A DNA stretch of 6,579 nt, from assembly GCA_021833085.1 (NCBI GenBank), contig JAKBGL010000068.1, positions 1 to 6,579 on the forward strand. Reading direction: 5' to 3'. Below, in pieces: positions 6,322 through 6,579 of this stretch. The stretch's first letter is position 1, and each line of letters opens with the position of its first letter. The translations under genes were made by a program, and so were the position numbers. The notes under the pieces are model-generated. The model ran no database searches, had not been told where the DNA came from, and saw nothing but the letters and a program-made list of their open reading frames with translations. This stretch comes from Actinomycetes bacterium (GTDB lineage: Bacteria; Actinomycetota; Acidimicrobiia; Acidimicrobiales; Acidimicrobiaceae).

Positions 6322-6579
6322 TTATCGAAACTAAACTTCTGTTTACTGTATCTTTGCCTCGCCGCAATCACCCCACGAACACCACCGAAGGGATTTTCTA
6401 CGTCTCCCAAGTATCGCGGGATTACATGAATATGCACGTGGGGTACGCTTTGCCCAGCTACAGCTCCGTCGTTAATCCCCAAATTAAAACCATCCGCACC
6501 CGAGGACACAGCTTCACGCGCAACTTTAGCTGCTACCTGAAAGAGCTCTCCTACCAAAGTCGGAGTAAGCAGATCGGAA
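6318..6579 (-). CDS. HIT-family nucleotide hydrolase/transferase, N-terminus beyond window
   Basis: The reading frame is open to the right edge, so about 86 C-terminal residues are present, without the start. It carries the histidine triad HVHIHVI (encoded by 6440-6420), whose middle histidine attacks the alpha-phosphate of nucleotide substrates in this family. Before it is ADGFNLGINDGAVAGQSVP, after it PRYLGD and GGVRGVIAARQRYS, a pattern typical of bacterial Hint/Ap4A-hydrolase-like HIT proteins. A TTG at 6555-6557 lies in frame, but upstream codons (SDLLTPTLV) continue the family pattern, so the true start is outside. The gene converges on the methyltransferase: its TAA (6320-6318) shares two bases with the methyltransferase TAG (6319-6321). 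The exact substrate cannot be told; family membership is firm. Confidence 0.92.
   Translation of the reverse strand, partial: SDLLTPTLVGELFQVAAKVAREAVSSGADGFNLGINDGAVAGQSVPHVHIHVIPRYLGDVENPFGGVRGVIAARQRYSKQKFSFDN

Noticed and set aside
6318..6557. HIT protein as a complete 79-residue gene starting at TTG 6555
   Set aside because: The frame stays open to the window edge and the residues upstream fit the HIT family, so the gene is cut by the window and not short.

Overview
The window looks like chromosomal DNA from an actinobacterium of moderate, slightly A+T-leaning base composition. The DNA methyltransferase and the solute-binding protein both resemble families I know mainly from high-GC Actinobacteria, yet the DNA is not GC-rich and uses A/T-ending codons freely. 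A lower-GC lineage such as the Acidimicrobiia (Acidimicrobium/Acidithrix-like) would fit. This is inference from remembered family patterns, not from a search.

Layout: positions 1-4091 hold a four-gene ABC importer operon read on the minus strand. Its order is solute-binding lipoprotein (4091-2862), permease 1 (2857-1901), permease 2 (1913-1023) and ATPase (979 to beyond position 1, so its 3' end is missing). The first three genes are very tightly packed: a 4-nt gap, then a 13-nt overlap. A 43-nt gap precedes the ATPase. A good sigma70-type promoter (TTGGTA-17-TACAAT, 4130-4102) lies just upstream of the binding-protein gene, so close that the message could be leaderless. The set has the architecture of the spermidine/putrescine, Fe3+ and 2-aminoethylphosphonate importers; the substrate cannot be read from the sequence.

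Positions 4153-6321 encode, on the plus strand and divergent from the importer, a 722-residue adenine-specific DNA methyltransferase with a class I SAM fold (DPACGTGN, NPPF) and a TaqI-like C-terminal target-recognition half. No nuclease partner is visible. Its start is uncertain (TTG at 4153 or GTG at 4255). From 6318 to the right edge, on the minus strand, is the C-terminal part of a HIT-family nucleotide hydrolase/transferase (HVHIHV). Its stop codon overlaps the methyltransferase stop codon tail to tail.

The importer genes form one functional unit: lipoprotein capture, a two-subunit channel and an ATPase motor. The methyltransferase and HIT protein are separate genes with no evident functional link to it. 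The most unusual non-coding signal is a strong 34-nt inverted repeat inside the 5' coding region of permease 1, with a nearby third copy of one arm that could compete for pairing. There are no RNA genes, mobile elements, CRISPR arrays or long gene-free stretches.
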